Assembly (NCBI GenBank): GCA_016720565.1
Contig: JADKKJ010000001.1
Span: 248,001 to 312,000 of the forward strand
DNA: 64,000 bases
Direction of reading: 5' to 3'
Source: Chitinophagaceae bacterium
GTDB lineage: Bacteria > Bacteroidota > Bacteroidia > Chitinophagales > Chitinophagaceae
This document shows, in pieces, positions 8,424 through 16,657 of the stretch; position 1 is the stretch's first letter; each line of letters begins with the position of its first letter. Below the pieces are notes generated by a model. That model was given only the letters and a program-made list of their open reading frames with translations. It had not been told where the DNA came from and did no database searches. A program made the translations under genes and the position numbers.

Positions 8424-9680
8424 ATGAAGTTCTTACTTATTTCAATGGCGCTTTTAACGGGACTGATCTCCGCAGGCCAGACCTTAAGCCTTGCCCATGC
8501 GCAGGAGCAGGCAGAAAAAAATTATCCAGCCATCAGCAGGAAGAGCCTGATAGCACAAACTGCTGCCATCAGTATAGAAAACCTGCAGAAAGGGTTTCTG
8601 CCGCAGGTCAGTGTATCGGCGCAGGCCAGTTACCAGTCGGATGTGACCCAGATCCCCATCAGCCTGCCCGGGTTGAATATCCAATCGCCTTCAAAAGACC
8701 AGTACAGGATCCTCACGGATATCAGCCAACTGGTCTATGATGGGGGGATCACAAAAGCAAAAAAGGAATTGCAGCAGCTGAACGCCGCCGCTGAACAGCA
8801 AAAACTGGAGCTGGAACTTTACCAGGTGCGGGAAAAAATAAATCAATTATTCCTGGGGATACTTCTTATTGATCAGCAGCTGAAACAGGTTGCCTTGCTG
8901 AGTGAGGATATCCAGACCGGGATCAACAGGGTAGAGGCACAGTTGAAAAATGGGACCGCCTTCAGGTCTGGTCTTGACCTGCTGAAGGCAGAATTGCTAA
9001 AGACCGGGCAGCGAAATATTGAACTGACCAGCGCAAGAAAAGGATGGATAGATGCGCTTTCCCTGTTCATGGGAGAAGAATTACCAATGGGTATCAAACT
9101 GCTGTCGCCAGATTCATTTGACATGGCAATACCCATGAACCGCCCTGAATTAAAACTCTTTGAACAACAATCCCTGTTTTTGAACGCCCAGAAAAAACTG
9201 GTCGATGCCGGACTGAAACCACGTGCGAGCATTTTCTCCCAGGCCGGATATGCACGACCCGGTTTGAATATGCTCAAAAACGAATTTGCTTTTTATTATA
9301 TCGCCGGCCTTCGCTGGAACTGGTCATTTTCCAATTTCTATACCCGAAAAAAAGAGAAAGAGCAGATAGAGGTAAATAAAAAGACCATTGAAACACAAAA
9401 GCAAAGTTTCTTATTACAGTCCAATGCCCAGTTATTACAGCAACAGGCGGAGATAGATAAATTCAAAAAGCTGATCGCTTCTGACCGGGAGATCGTCGAA
9501 CTCCGGCACAATGTAACGATGGCATCAAAGGCACAATTGGAAAATGCGGTGATCACGGCCAACGATTACCTGTTGCAGGTAAATGCCGAGGACCAGGCCA
9601 GGCAAATAATGATCTATCACCAGATACAATTGATACAAGCCCGGGTAAATTACCAAACTACGCTGGGCGGAAAATTTTAA
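8424..9680 (+). CDS. TolC-family outer-membrane efflux protein
   Basis: A 418-residue protein with a signal peptide (residues 1-18) and two long helical repeats of the outer-membrane efflux protein family, for example LSLAHAQEQAEKNYPAI at the start of the mature part. Trimers form the outer-membrane channel and periplasmic tunnel for type I and ABC-type exporters. It is somewhat short for a TolC but complete. It sits between the TetR gene and the HlyD-type adaptor in one operon. Confidence 0.9.
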   Translation: MKFLLISMALLTGLISAGQTLSLAHAQEQAEKNYPAISRKSLIAQTAAISIENLQKGFLPQVSVSAQASYQSDVTQIPISLPGLNIQSPSKDQYRILTDISQLVYDGGITKAKKELQQLNAAAEQQKLELELYQVREKINQLFLGILLIDQQLKQVALLSEDIQTGINRVEAQLKNGTAFRSGLDLLKAELLKTGQRNIELTSARKGWIDALSLFMGEELPMGIKLLSPDSFDMAIPMNRPELKLFEQQSLFLNAQKKLVDAGLKPRASIFSQAGYARPGLNMLKNEFAFYYIAGLRWNWSFSNFYTRKKEKEQIEVNKKTIETQKQSFLLQSNAQLLQQQAEIDKFKKLIASDREIVELRHNVTMASKAQLENAVITANDYLLQVNAEDQARQIMIYHQIQLIQARVNYQTTLGGKF

Positions 9681-9690
9681 AGAAACGGAC

Positions 9691-10626
9691 ATGGAAAAAA
9701 AAATCATTGCGTATGTTTTCATTTTGGCGCTGCTGGTTTCCTGCAGGTCGAAACAAAATGAATTTGATGCATCAGGAAGTTTTGAAGCGGATGAGGTGAT
9801 CGTCTCTTCGCTGGCCAATGGCCGCATACTCAGCCTCAATTTAGATGAAGGAACACTGTTGGAAAAAGATTCTATTGTAGGATTGGTAGATGCAACAGGA
9901 CTGGATCTTCAGAAGGAAGAAGTGGAAGCCAGTATAAAGTCCCTGCAAATGCAGACACAATCGGTAACCGAGCAGGTTAAATTACTGCAGGACCAGCTGG
10001 GTGTGCAGCAATCGCAACTGGATAATATGGAAAAGGAAAGGCAACGGGTGGAAAACCTGGTTAAACTGGATGCGGCCACGGGTAAACAACTGGATGATAT
10101 CCATTCGCAGATAGCGGTGATCAAAAAGCAAATGGCCGTAACCCGTCAACAGATCCAGGTACAGAAGGACAATACTGCTACCCGGAACCGGGGAATCCTG
10201 AGTCAGTCGGAGCCGATGAAGAAAAGGATCTCGCAGATAGAGGATCAATTAAAGAAGACCGCTATTCGCAATCCTATAAAAGGCACGGTGCTTACCCAAT
10301 ATGCAGAAGCAGGGGAAGTGACCACCATGGGAAAAGCCATCTATAAGATCGCTGACCTTTCAGACCTCTATTTAAGGGCCTACATCAGTGGTACGCAACT
10401 GGCGCAGGCAAAACTTGGTCAGTTGGTAAAATTGCGCGTTGATGATGGTAAAGATAAATACAGGGAGTATAACGGCACTATTACCTGGATCTCCGATAAA
10501 GCCGAATTCACACCAAAGACCATACAGACAAAAGAAGAAAGGGCCAGCCTGGTCTACGCGATAAAAGTTAAGGTGAAGAATGACGGTACACTGAAGATCG
10601 GTATGTATGGGGAGGTTAAATTTTGA
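9691..10626 (+). CDS. HlyD-family periplasmic adaptor lipoprotein
   Basis: A 311-residue membrane-fusion protein with a lipobox (ALLVSC), so it is probably anchored by lipid rather than by a helix. It has the first barrel-sandwich half near 30-65 (GSFEADEVIVSSLANGRI), a long coiled-coil hairpin at about 75-160 rich in Gln, Glu and Lys, the second sandwich half (IRNPIKGTVLTQYAEAGEV) and a beta-barrel domain. It would link the TolC channel to the ABC-2 permeases. Closest characterised organisation: YhiI and YbhG in E. coli. Confidence 0.9.
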   Translation: MEKKIIAYVFILALLVSCRSKQNEFDASGSFEADEVIVSSLANGRILSLNLDEGTLLEKDSIVGLVDATGLDLQKEEVEASIKSLQMQTQSVTEQVKLLQDQLGVQQSQLDNMEKERQRVENLVKLDAATGKQLDDIHSQIAVIKKQMAVTRQQIQVQKDNTATRNRGILSQSEPMKKRISQIEDQLKKTAIRNPIKGTVLTQYAEAGEVTTMGKAIYKIADLSDLYLRAYISGTQLAQAKLGQLVKLRVDDGKDKYREYNGTITWISDKAEFTPKTIQTKEERASLVYAIKVKVKNDGTLKIGMYGEVKF

Positions 10627-11522
10627 TCTCGGTTCAGCACATATCGAAATCGTATAGGCAGGGAAAGGGCCAGGTAAAAGCGCTGGATAATATCAGTTTT
10701 GAGGTGTTAAAAGGAGAATTGTTTGGATTGATAGGACCGGATGGGGCCGGAAAAACTTCATTGTTCCGGATACTAACCACATTATTATTAGCTGACCAGG
10801 GGATAGCAACCGTAGATGATGCAGATGTAGTAAAAGAATACCGGCATATCCGCCAGAGGGTTGGTTATATGCCCGGTAGATTTTCATTGTACCAGGATCT
10901 TTCGGTGGAAGAGAACCTGCAATTTTTTGCTACTATTTTCAATACAACGGTCGCAGAAAATTATGAACAGATCAAAGAGATCTATGTTCAGCTGGAGCCA
11001 TTTAAAAAAAGGCTTGCCGGTAAATTATCAGGTGGAATGAAGCAGAAGCTGGCGCTTTGTTGTGCGTTGGTGCATCGCCCTGATGTATTGTTCCTGGATG
11101 AACCTACTACTGGCGTGGATGCCGTTTCCCGAATAGAATTCTGGGATATTTTAAAAAGGTTGAAAGCAGATGGTATCACAGTGCTTGTCTCCACTCCTTA
11201 TATGGAAGAAGCCGCCAAATGTGACAGGGTGGCCCTTGTACAGGGAGGAAAGATCCTTTCCACCGGCACACCGGATGAGCTGCTGAAAGGATTCGGACAA
11301 AAAATATATGCGGCAAAGGCAGCCAGCATGCTGGCACTGCTGGAAGCCCTTAAACAAAATGCCCTGGTGAAAGACGCCTATCCTTTTGGGGAGTATCATC
11401 ACGTGATACTGAAAGAAGACAGGCTGGATGATCTTGTTCATTCATTGGGTATGCCAGACCTTGAGATCATGGAGACCAGTCCTGATATCGAAGATTGTTT
11501 CATCTCATTAATGAGTCACTGA
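10623..11522 (+). CDS. ABC exporter ATP-binding protein 1
   Basis: A 299-residue cytoplasmic ATPase with Walker A GPDGAGKTS (about residues 38-46), signature LSGGMKQKL, Walker B VLFLDEPTTGVD and the switch region VSTPYMEEAAKC, where the usual H-loop histidine is replaced (VSTPYM in place of VTTHYM). It starts with TTG, overlapping the stop of the HlyD gene by four bases (TTGA), which suggests translational coupling. With ATPase 2 it corresponds to the two halves of fused YhiH/RbbA- or YbhF-type ATPases. Confidence 0.92.
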   Translation: MISVQHISKSYRQGKGQVKALDNISFEVLKGELFGLIGPDGAGKTSLFRILTTLLLADQGIATVDDADVVKEYRHIRQRVGYMPGRFSLYQDLSVEENLQFFATIFNTTVAENYEQIKEIYVQLEPFKKRLAGKLSGGMKQKLALCCALVHRPDVLFLDEPTTGVDAVSRIEFWDILKRLKADGITVLVSTPYMEEAAKCDRVALVQGGKILSTGTPDELLKGFGQKIYAAKAASMLALLEALKQNALVKDAYPFGEYHHVILKEDRLDDLVHSLGMPDLEIMETSPDIEDCFISLMSH

Positions 11523-12265
11523 TGCAGGAAGGAAATGTTATAGAAGTGGAAGACCTGACCAAACGTTTTGGTGACTTTACCGCAGTAGATAAAATATCGT
11601 TTGCGGTAAAGCAGGGGGAGATATTCGGGTTTTTAGGTGCCAATGGTGCCGGAAAGACCACGGCCATGCGTATGCTGATAGGCTTGTCAAAACCAAGTTC
11701 AGGTGAAGCAAAGGTGGCCGGATTTGATGTTTACCGGGAGAATGAGCAGATCAAAAATAATATTGGCTATATGAGCCAGAAATTTTCCCTCTATGAGGAT
11801 CTGACCGTAAAGGAGAATATTCGTTTCTATGCCGGCATCTACGGAAAAAGCGACCAGTTCATAAAAGAAAAGACCTCGATCATACTGAAGCAGCTTCATA
11901 TGGAGGAGCAGGCCAATAACCTGGTGGTTTCCCTTCCATTGGGATGGAAACAAAAGCTTGCTTTTTCTGTGGCTGTATTTCATGAACCACGTATTGTTTT
12001 TTTGGATGAACCAACAGGTGGGGTAGACCCTGTTACGCGCCGTGAATTCTGGCAGATGATCTATAAGGCGGCAGATAAGGGTATCACAGTATTTGTGACC
12101 ACACATTATATGGACGAGGCCGAATATTGCCATCGCGTCTCCATCATGGTGGATGGAAGGATAGAAGCATTGGATAATCCGGCAGCATTGAAAAAAAGAT
12201 TCAATGCCCGCAATATGGAAGAAGTTTTTTTAAAACTCGCCAGGGGAGCGAAAAGGGCCGAATAA
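11522..12265 (+). CDS. ABC exporter ATP-binding protein 2
   Basis: A 247-residue ATPase with Walker A GANGAGKTT, Walker B IVFLDEPTGGVDP and an intact H-loop (FVTTHYMDEAE). Its signature motif is not LSGGQ but LPLGWKQKL, a substitution shared by the second nucleotide-binding domain of YbhF/RbbA-type transporters, so it is a family feature and not decay. The ATG at 11522 overlaps the preceding stop (TGATG); an upstream alternative start at 11495 would lie inside the previous gene. Confidence 0.92.
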   Translation: MQEGNVIEVEDLTKRFGDFTAVDKISFAVKQGEIFGFLGANGAGKTTAMRMLIGLSKPSSGEAKVAGFDVYRENEQIKNNIGYMSQKFSLYEDLTVKENIRFYAGIYGKSDQFIKEKTSIILKQLHMEEQANNLVVSLPLGWKQKLAFSVAVFHEPRIVFLDEPTGGVDPVTRREFWQMIYKAADKGITVFVTTHYMDEAEYCHRVSIMVDGRIEALDNPAALKKRFNARNMEEVFLKLARGAKRAE

Positions 12266-13371
12266 TGAGACCGATCATTGCTTTCATAAAAAAAGAATTC
12301 CATCATTTGCTGCGCGACCGGCAAACTCTGCTCATATTGCTGGGAATGCCTATTGTGCAGATCATCATTTTTGGATTTGCGCTCACCAATGAAGTGAAGA
12401 ATTCACGGATAGCAGTGATGGATCTTTCAAAAGATGTGTATAGCCGTTCCCTGCTCGATCAGGTGGAGGCCAGCCGTTATTTCGATATTGAACGGGAGGT
12501 TAATTCCTACAGCGAATTGGAGTCTGCTTTTCGGAAAGGAAAAATAAGGATGGCACTGGTTATCCCAGTCAATTTCGAAAAAGACCTGGAGCATCAGCAC
12601 CGGGCCGCTATCCAGGTGATCGCAGATGCATCGGATCCGAATGTAGCAAGCACACTTACTAATTATGCATCTGCCATTGTGCGCGATTTTCAATCGGGCA
12701 TTACAGATAATAAAATTTTACCACTGACCATTCAGACAGAGTTGAGGATGATGTATAACCCCCAGTTGAAAGGGGCCTATAATTTTGTTCCGGGGGTTAT
12801 GGCCATGGTACTGATGCTGGTATGCACACTGATGACAGCCATTACGGTGGTTAGGGAAAAAGAAAGAGGTACGATGGAGATCCTGCTGGTCTCGCCCATG
12901 CGCCCTTATACGATCATGCTGGCAAAAGCGATACCCTCGCTGGTGCTTTCTATTGTGAATGTGGCCAGCATACTGCTGCTTTCTGTATTTGTACTGGACG
13001 TTCCTGTCAATGGCAGTTTGCCCTTGCTTTTGATGGAAAGCGTTTTGTTCACGCTTACCTGTCTTGCATTTGGTTTGCTGATCTCCGCTTCCACCGATTC
13101 CCAGCAAACCGCGATGTTCATTTCCCTGACAGGAATGTTCCTGCCAACGCTGATGCTGAGCGGATTTATGTTTCCCATAGAGAACATGCCTTTTCCACTG
13201 CAAATGGTTTCCAATATAGTTCCTGCCAAATGGTATTACCAGGTGGTAAAGAATGTGATGATAAAAGGGGTTGGATTGGAGGAGGTATGGAAGGAAACAC
13301 TGATACTGGGCGGTATGATGGTATTATTAATGGCATTGGCCATCAAAAAATTTAAGATCAGGCTGGCATGA
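12265..13371 (+). CDS. ABC-2 type permease 1
   Basis: A 368-residue inner-membrane protein of the ABC2_membrane_3 type: one helix near residues 23-41, a large periplasmic domain to about 175, then five more helices in the C-terminal half. The motif VREKERGTMEILLVSPMRP, near residue 197, is typical of YhhJ/YbhS/YbhR. Its start overlaps the stop of ATPase 2 (TAATG). It should form the transmembrane pore together with permease 2. Confidence 0.92.
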   Translation: MRPIIAFIKKEFHHLLRDRQTLLILLGMPIVQIIIFGFALTNEVKNSRIAVMDLSKDVYSRSLLDQVEASRYFDIEREVNSYSELESAFRKGKIRMALVIPVNFEKDLEHQHRAAIQVIADASDPNVASTLTNYASAIVRDFQSGITDNKILPLTIQTELRMMYNPQLKGAYNFVPGVMAMVLMLVCTLMTAITVVREKERGTMEILLVSPMRPYTIMLAKAIPSLVLSIVNVASILLLSVFVLDVPVNGSLPLLLMESVLFTLTCLAFGLLISASTDSQQTAMFISLTGMFLPTLMLSGFMFPIENMPFPLQMVSNIVPAKWYYQVVKNVMIKGVGLEEVWKETLILGGMMVLLMALAIKKFKIRLA

Positions 13372-14486
13372 GAAAACTGAAATTTTTATTGCAGAAAGAG
13401 TTCCGGCAGATCTTCCGGAACAGGTCCATACTCCGGATCATCTTTGTGATGCCTGTTATACAGCTGCTGGTTCTGCCATTGGCTGCGGATTATGAAGTGA
13501 GGGATATTCATGTGGCGGTGGTGGATCATGATCATTCAGCCTGGTCGCAAAAGCTTGTAAATAAAATTGACGCTTCGGGATATTTCCAGGTGCTGCAATA
13601 TGGCAATTCATTTGAGCGGGCCATGGCCCAGATTGAAAACGACCGGGCGGATCTTATACTGGAGATACCGGCAGGATTTGAAAAAACAGTGATAAAAGAA
13701 GATAAGGCCAGTTTATTCATGGCCGTTAATGCCATCAATGGGGTTAAGGCCAACCTGGGAGCAGCTTACCTTCAACAGATCATCCGGGATTTTAATGGAG
13801 AGCGCAGGGCTGAATGGATCGTCTATCCCAGGTTCGATCCTGAAAAGATCATAACCGTCACCTCTTCGAACTGGTACAACCCGAACATGAATTATAAATT
13901 CTTCATGGTGCCTGGTATCCTTGTTATCCTGGTAACCATGGTAGGAAGTTTTTTGGCGGCGATGAATATTGTGAAGGAAAAAGAGATCGGCACCATCGAG
14001 CAGATCAATGTCACTCCTATAAAAAAATACCAGTTCATTTTGGGAAAACTGATCCCATTCTGGGTATTGGGTATGCTGGTCTTATCGATCGGGCTGCTTA
14101 TTGCCAGGCTGGCTTATCATATTCAGCCTGCCGGGGGGTTATTACCTGTTTTTGTATTTTCCGCGATATACCTGCTTGCCATACTCGGCCTTGGCCTATT
14201 GGTCTCGACGTTTACCAGCTCCCAACAACAGGCCATCCTTCTTTCATTTTTCCTGATGATGATCTTTATATTGCTGGGCGGGCTTTACACCTCGATAGAA
14301 TCAATGCCCGAATGGGCACGCTGGCTGACCAAATTCAACCCGGTCTCCTATTTTATTGAAGTGATGAGGCTGGTGGTTTTAAAAGGCAGCGGACTAAAGG
14401 ATATTGGCCCGCACCTGCTGATCATGTCGGTATTTGCTGTTGTTTTGAATAGTTGGGCGGTGATATCCTACCGAAAAAGGCATTGA
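13368..14486 (+). CDS. ABC-2 type permease 2
   Basis: A 372-residue paralogue of the preceding permease with the same topology and the matching motif VKEKEIGTIEQINVTPIKK. It starts four bases before the stop of permease 1 (ATGA overlap). It is the last gene of the operon, since the next gene has its own leader of 83 bases. Two distinct permease subunits plus two ATPases imply a heteromeric exporter; the substrate is unknown. Confidence 0.92.
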   Translation: MRKLKFLLQKEFRQIFRNRSILRIIFVMPVIQLLVLPLAADYEVRDIHVAVVDHDHSAWSQKLVNKIDASGYFQVLQYGNSFERAMAQIENDRADLILEIPAGFEKTVIKEDKASLFMAVNAINGVKANLGAAYLQQIIRDFNGERRAEWIVYPRFDPEKIITVTSSNWYNPNMNYKFFMVPGILVILVTMVGSFLAAMNIVKEKEIGTIEQINVTPIKKYQFILGKLIPFWVLGMLVLSIGLLIARLAYHIQPAGGLLPVFVFSAIYLLAILGLGLLVSTFTSSQQQAILLSFFLMMIFILLGGLYTSIESMPEWARWLTKFNPVSYFIEVMRLVVLKGSGLKDIGPHLLIMSVFAVVLNSWAVISYRKRH

Positions 14487-14569
14487 TGGAATTGGTCCGG
14501 GAATCTGCTTATTTAGGTTTGTTTTTCCCTTTTCAAAATCTTATATTCGGTTTCCTAAAAACGATTGTT

Positions 14570-14965
14570 ATGCTTAAAATTGGAAACCTGAAAGCAGGCG
14601 ATATAGTACTGCTAAACGACGAAGGAATAGAGCGGGAAGGGCAAGTGGTGGAGATCAGTCATGAAGAAAACCAGGCACTGGTGGACAATGGCATCCAGGA
14701 ATTCTGGTTCAGTCCGGAAGAAATGAAGGCCATTCCGTTGGATGAGGACCAGTTAATGAAGCTGGGATTTACCAAAGAAGAGGAAAACGGGTCGGTGAAG
14801 TACAAGAAAGATTCATTCCGGTTGGTGACGCCCCGAAAAGGCGATTTTTCTAATGTGGAAATGTGGTGGCGCGAGGACCGGAGGCATTTTAGTTTTCCGC
14901 TTAGCGTGCATGAGCTGCAGAACCTGTTCATGGACATGACCAAGGTGCAGCTGTCAAGATCTTAG
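14570..14965 (+). CDS. Uncharacterised 131-residue protein
   Basis: No domain is recognised with confidence. The N-terminus (MLKIGNLKAGDIVLL, with GQVVEI following) looks like a small beta-barrel of KOW or SH3 type, and the C-terminus (FPLSVHELQNLFMDMT) resembles a HELQNL-type ending I associate with small unnamed Bacteroidota proteins. A longer frame begins at 14453 inside the permease gene, but the first in-frame ATG with a plausible leader is 14570. The gene ends at a terminator shared with no other gene. Confidence 0.7.
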   Translation: MLKIGNLKAGDIVLLNDEGIEREGQVVEISHEENQALVDNGIQEFWFSPEEMKAIPLDEDQLMKLGFTKEEENGSVKYKKDSFRLVTPRKGDFSNVEMWWREDRRHFSFPLSVHELQNLFMDMTKVQLSRS

Positions 14966-15001
14966 TTATTGATCATCAAGCGTTTAAGAAATAGCTCCTT
15001 C

Positions 15002-15029
15002 AAAACCCCAAATTTAATCGGGGTTTTTT
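15002..15029 (+). terminator. Rho-independent terminator
   Basis: AAAACCCC (15002-15009) pairs with GGGGTTTT (15020-15027) around a 10-base loop and is followed by more T. It ends the 131-residue gene and insulates the ribosomal cluster downstream. Confidence 0.8.
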
Positions 15030-15050
15030 CATTTTATCCATTGATTACGC

Positions 15051-15058
15051 TACCTTTG
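15051..15058 (+). promoter_or_regulatory. -7 box of the infA-rplQ cluster
   Basis: Reads TACCTTTG, an exact TAnnTTTG match, 17 bases before the infA ATG and 22 bases after the preceding terminator. Confidence 0.7.
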
Positions 15059-15075
15059 CGTTCCCAAAAAAATGT

Positions 15076-15294
15076 ATGTCAAAACAACCGTTGATCAAGC
15101 AGGATGGTGTAATTCTCGAGGCGCTATCCAACGCTATGTTCAGGGTGAAGCTGGAAAATGGTCATGAGATACTGGCCACCATTTCAGGGAAGATGAGGAT
15201 GCACTACATCCGTATTTTACCTGGTGATAAAGTGGGAGTGGAGTTGTCGCCATACGATTTGACCAGGGGAAGGATAAATTTCAGGTACAAATAA
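15076..15294 (+). CDS. infA: Translation initiation factor IF-1
   Basis: A 72-residue OB-fold protein with the family core GVILEALSNAMFRVKLENGHEILATISGKMRMHYIR... and RINFRYK at the end. It binds the A site of the 30S subunit during initiation. It is the first gene of the ribosomal cluster; the usual upstream partners secY and map are absent here. Confidence 0.97.
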   Translation: MSKQPLIKQDGVILEALSNAMFRVKLENGHEILATISGKMRMHYIRILPGDKVGVELSPYDLTRGRINFRYK

Positions 15295-15346
15295 GTTGGT
15301 TTTTAAATAAGCTGGTAGTTAAAAGCATCAGCCAAAAGCGAAAAAC

Positions 15347-15463
15347 ATGAAAGTAAGAGCGTCTATCAAAAAAAGGAGTACAGATTGCAAGATCGTTCGT
15401 CGTAAAGGCGTACTGTATGTGATCAACAAAAAGAATCCACGCTTCAAACAAAGGCAGGGATAA
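15347..15463 (+). CDS. rpmJ: 50S ribosomal protein L36 (zinc-free type)
   Basis: A 38-residue protein starting MKVRASIKKRSTDCKIVRR and ending KKNPRFKQRQG. Only one cysteine (C14) of the canonical three-Cys-one-His zinc ribbon remains; the other ligands are replaced by Ser, Asn and Phe, so this is the form that does not bind zinc. Position between infA and rpsM is the standard one. Confidence 0.97.
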   Translation: MKVRASIKKRSTDCKIVRRKGVLYVINKKNPRFKQRQG

Positions 15464-15467
15464 GAAC

Positions 15468-15500
15468 AGCTATCAGCTGCTAGCCGCTAGCTGCTAATTG
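15468..15500. repeat. CTAGC-rich repeat between rpmJ and rpsM
   Basis: Contains CAGCTGCTAGCCGCTAGC and TGCTAATTGC, a member of the dispersed CTAGC-rich tract family. It begins five bases after the rpmJ stop. Confidence 0.6.
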
Positions 15501-15536
15501 CTCAAAAAAGAACTTACAAACTATAAAAAGTATATA

Positions 15537-15917
15537 ATGGCCCGTATTGCCGGTGTTGATTTACCAAAAAATAAAAGAGGGGAGATAGGACTTACCTATA
15601 TCTACGGTATTGGTCCTTCTACTGCCAAGTACATTCTTGACAAGCACAATATCGATCGCTCCAAGAAAGTGAATCAGTGGAATGACGATGAACTGAACAT
15701 GATCCGTAACACCATCACTGAAGAGTTGAAGGTGGAAGGTCAGCTTCGTTCTGAGGTTCAGATGAGCATCAAGCGTTTGCTTGATATCGCCTGTTACCGT
15801 GGTCTCCGCCATCGTAAGGGTCTGCCTGTTCGTGGTCAGCGTACCAAAACAAACAGCCGGACAAGAAAAGGTAAGCGTAAGACAGTTGCCGGTAAGAAGA
15901 AGGCGCCTAAGAAATAA
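15537..15917 (+). CDS. rpsM: 30S ribosomal protein S13
   Basis: A 126-residue protein starting MARIAGVDLPKNKRGEIGL with the helix-two-turn-helix GIGPSTAKYILDK and the basic tail RGQRTKTNSRTRKGKRK that contacts tRNA and 23S rRNA. A frame extends to 15498, but the canonical N-terminus begins at 15537. Confidence 0.98.
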   Translation: MARIAGVDLPKNKRGEIGLTYIYGIGPSTAKYILDKHNIDRSKKVNQWNDDELNMIRNTITEELKVEGQLRSEVQMSIKRLLDIACYRGLRHRKGLPVRGQRTKTNSRTRKGKRKTVAGKKKAPKK

Positions 15918-16097
15918 GTTATGAGTTAGTAGTCTGGAGTTAGTAGTTAACTAATCCTGGCTGCTAATTTAAACATAGAAATTGCACCTTAAAATAACGG
16001 ACTGATCTCGGATGCCTGGTGCAGGCGGAGGGAAGGTCCGGTTCCGGTGAGAACCGGGATGATTAATTAACAGAAGAATACCTCAGAACAAAAAATT
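15918..16097 (+). promoter_or_regulatory. Structured leader candidate between rpsM and rpsK
   Basis: This 180-base gap is long for a ribosomal operon. After a TTAGTAG-rich tract (15918-15970) comes a GC-rich segment with two hairpins: GCCT/AGGC at 16014-16026 and CCGGTTC/GAACCGG (7 bp, 6-base loop) at 16038-16057. They are preceded by an AACGGAC word at 16006-16012 region that could pair alternatively with GTCCGG. A ribosomal-protein-binding mRNA leader controlling rpsK and downstream genes is a reasonable guess, but no known family was identified by eye. Confidence 0.4.
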
Positions 16098-16508
16098 ATG
16101 GCAAAAGCACAGCAACAGCAGAACAGCCCTAAGCAGGCAAACAAAAAAAGAGTGGTGAAAGTAGATTCTTATGGAGATGCGCATATCTCTGCTACTTTCA
16201 ACAACATCATCATCAGTCTTACCAACAAGAATGGCCAGGTCATTTCCTGGAGCAGTGCCGGTAAGATGGGTTTCAAAGGTTCTAAAAAGAACACTCCCTA
16301 CGCTGCACAGACCGCTGCTGCGGATGCTGCCAAGGCTGCTTTTGATGCAGGTCTGAAAAGAGTGGATGTGTATGTGAAAGGACCTGGTTCTGGTCGTGAA
16401 AGTTCTATCCGTTCTCTCAGCCAGTCAGGCATAGAGATCGTGATGATCAAGGATGTGACCCCGCTTCCGCATAATGGTTGCAGGCCTCCGAAGAAGAGAA
16501 GGGTTTAA
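16098..16508 (+). CDS. rpsK: 30S ribosomal protein S11
   Basis: A 136-residue protein with a Gln/Asn-rich N-terminus and the conserved core HISATFNNIIISLTNKNGQV, the block YVKGPGSGRESSIRSL and the C-terminus VTPLPHNGCRPPKKRRV. It sits on the platform of the 30S subunit next to the mRNA exit. Confidence 0.98.
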   Translation: MAKAQQQQNSPKQANKKRVVKVDSYGDAHISATFNNIIISLTNKNGQVISWSSAGKMGFKGSKKNTPYAAQTAAADAAKAAFDAGLKRVDVYVKGPGSGRESSIRSLSQSGIEIVMIKDVTPLPHNGCRPPKKRRV

Positions 16509-16513
16509 CGAAA

Positions 16514-16550
16514 GCCTCTAGCGGCTAGCCCCTAGCAGCTAGAAGCTAAA
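16514..16550. repeat. CTAGC-rich repeat between rpsK and rpsD
   Basis: Contains CTCTAGCGGCTAGCCCCTAG and CAGCTAGAAGCTAAA, of the same family as the tracts at 15468 and 17267. Six bases after the rpsK stop. Confidence 0.6.
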
Positions 16551-16584
16551 CACATATAGCCAAGCGAATTTCATTTAACCAAAA

Positions 16585-16642
16585 GGTGACTGATTAATTT
16601 TTACCGCTTTCAACGATCAGTTCACCGGTTTATAAAAAGCGG
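16585..16642 (+). promoter_or_regulatory. Putative pseudoknot leader upstream of rpsD
   Basis: GGTGACTGAT (16585-16594) pairs with ATCAGTTCACC (16616-16626) to form a stem with a small bulge. Its loop contains CCGCTTT (16604-16610), which is perfectly complementary to AAAGCGG at 16636-16642, just before the rpsD start at 16658. The two helices together make an H-type pseudoknot next to the translation start. S4 is known to repress its own mRNA through folded leaders in several bacterial groups, so feedback by S4 is the obvious hypothesis. Confidence 0.5.
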
Positions 16643-16657
16643 AAATGAATAACAACT

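Noticed and set aside
11522..12265. Degenerate, inactive second ATPase because it lacks LSGGQ
   Set aside because: The LPLGWKQ signature is a known feature of the second nucleotide-binding domain in YbhF/RbbA-type transporters and the other motifs are intact.
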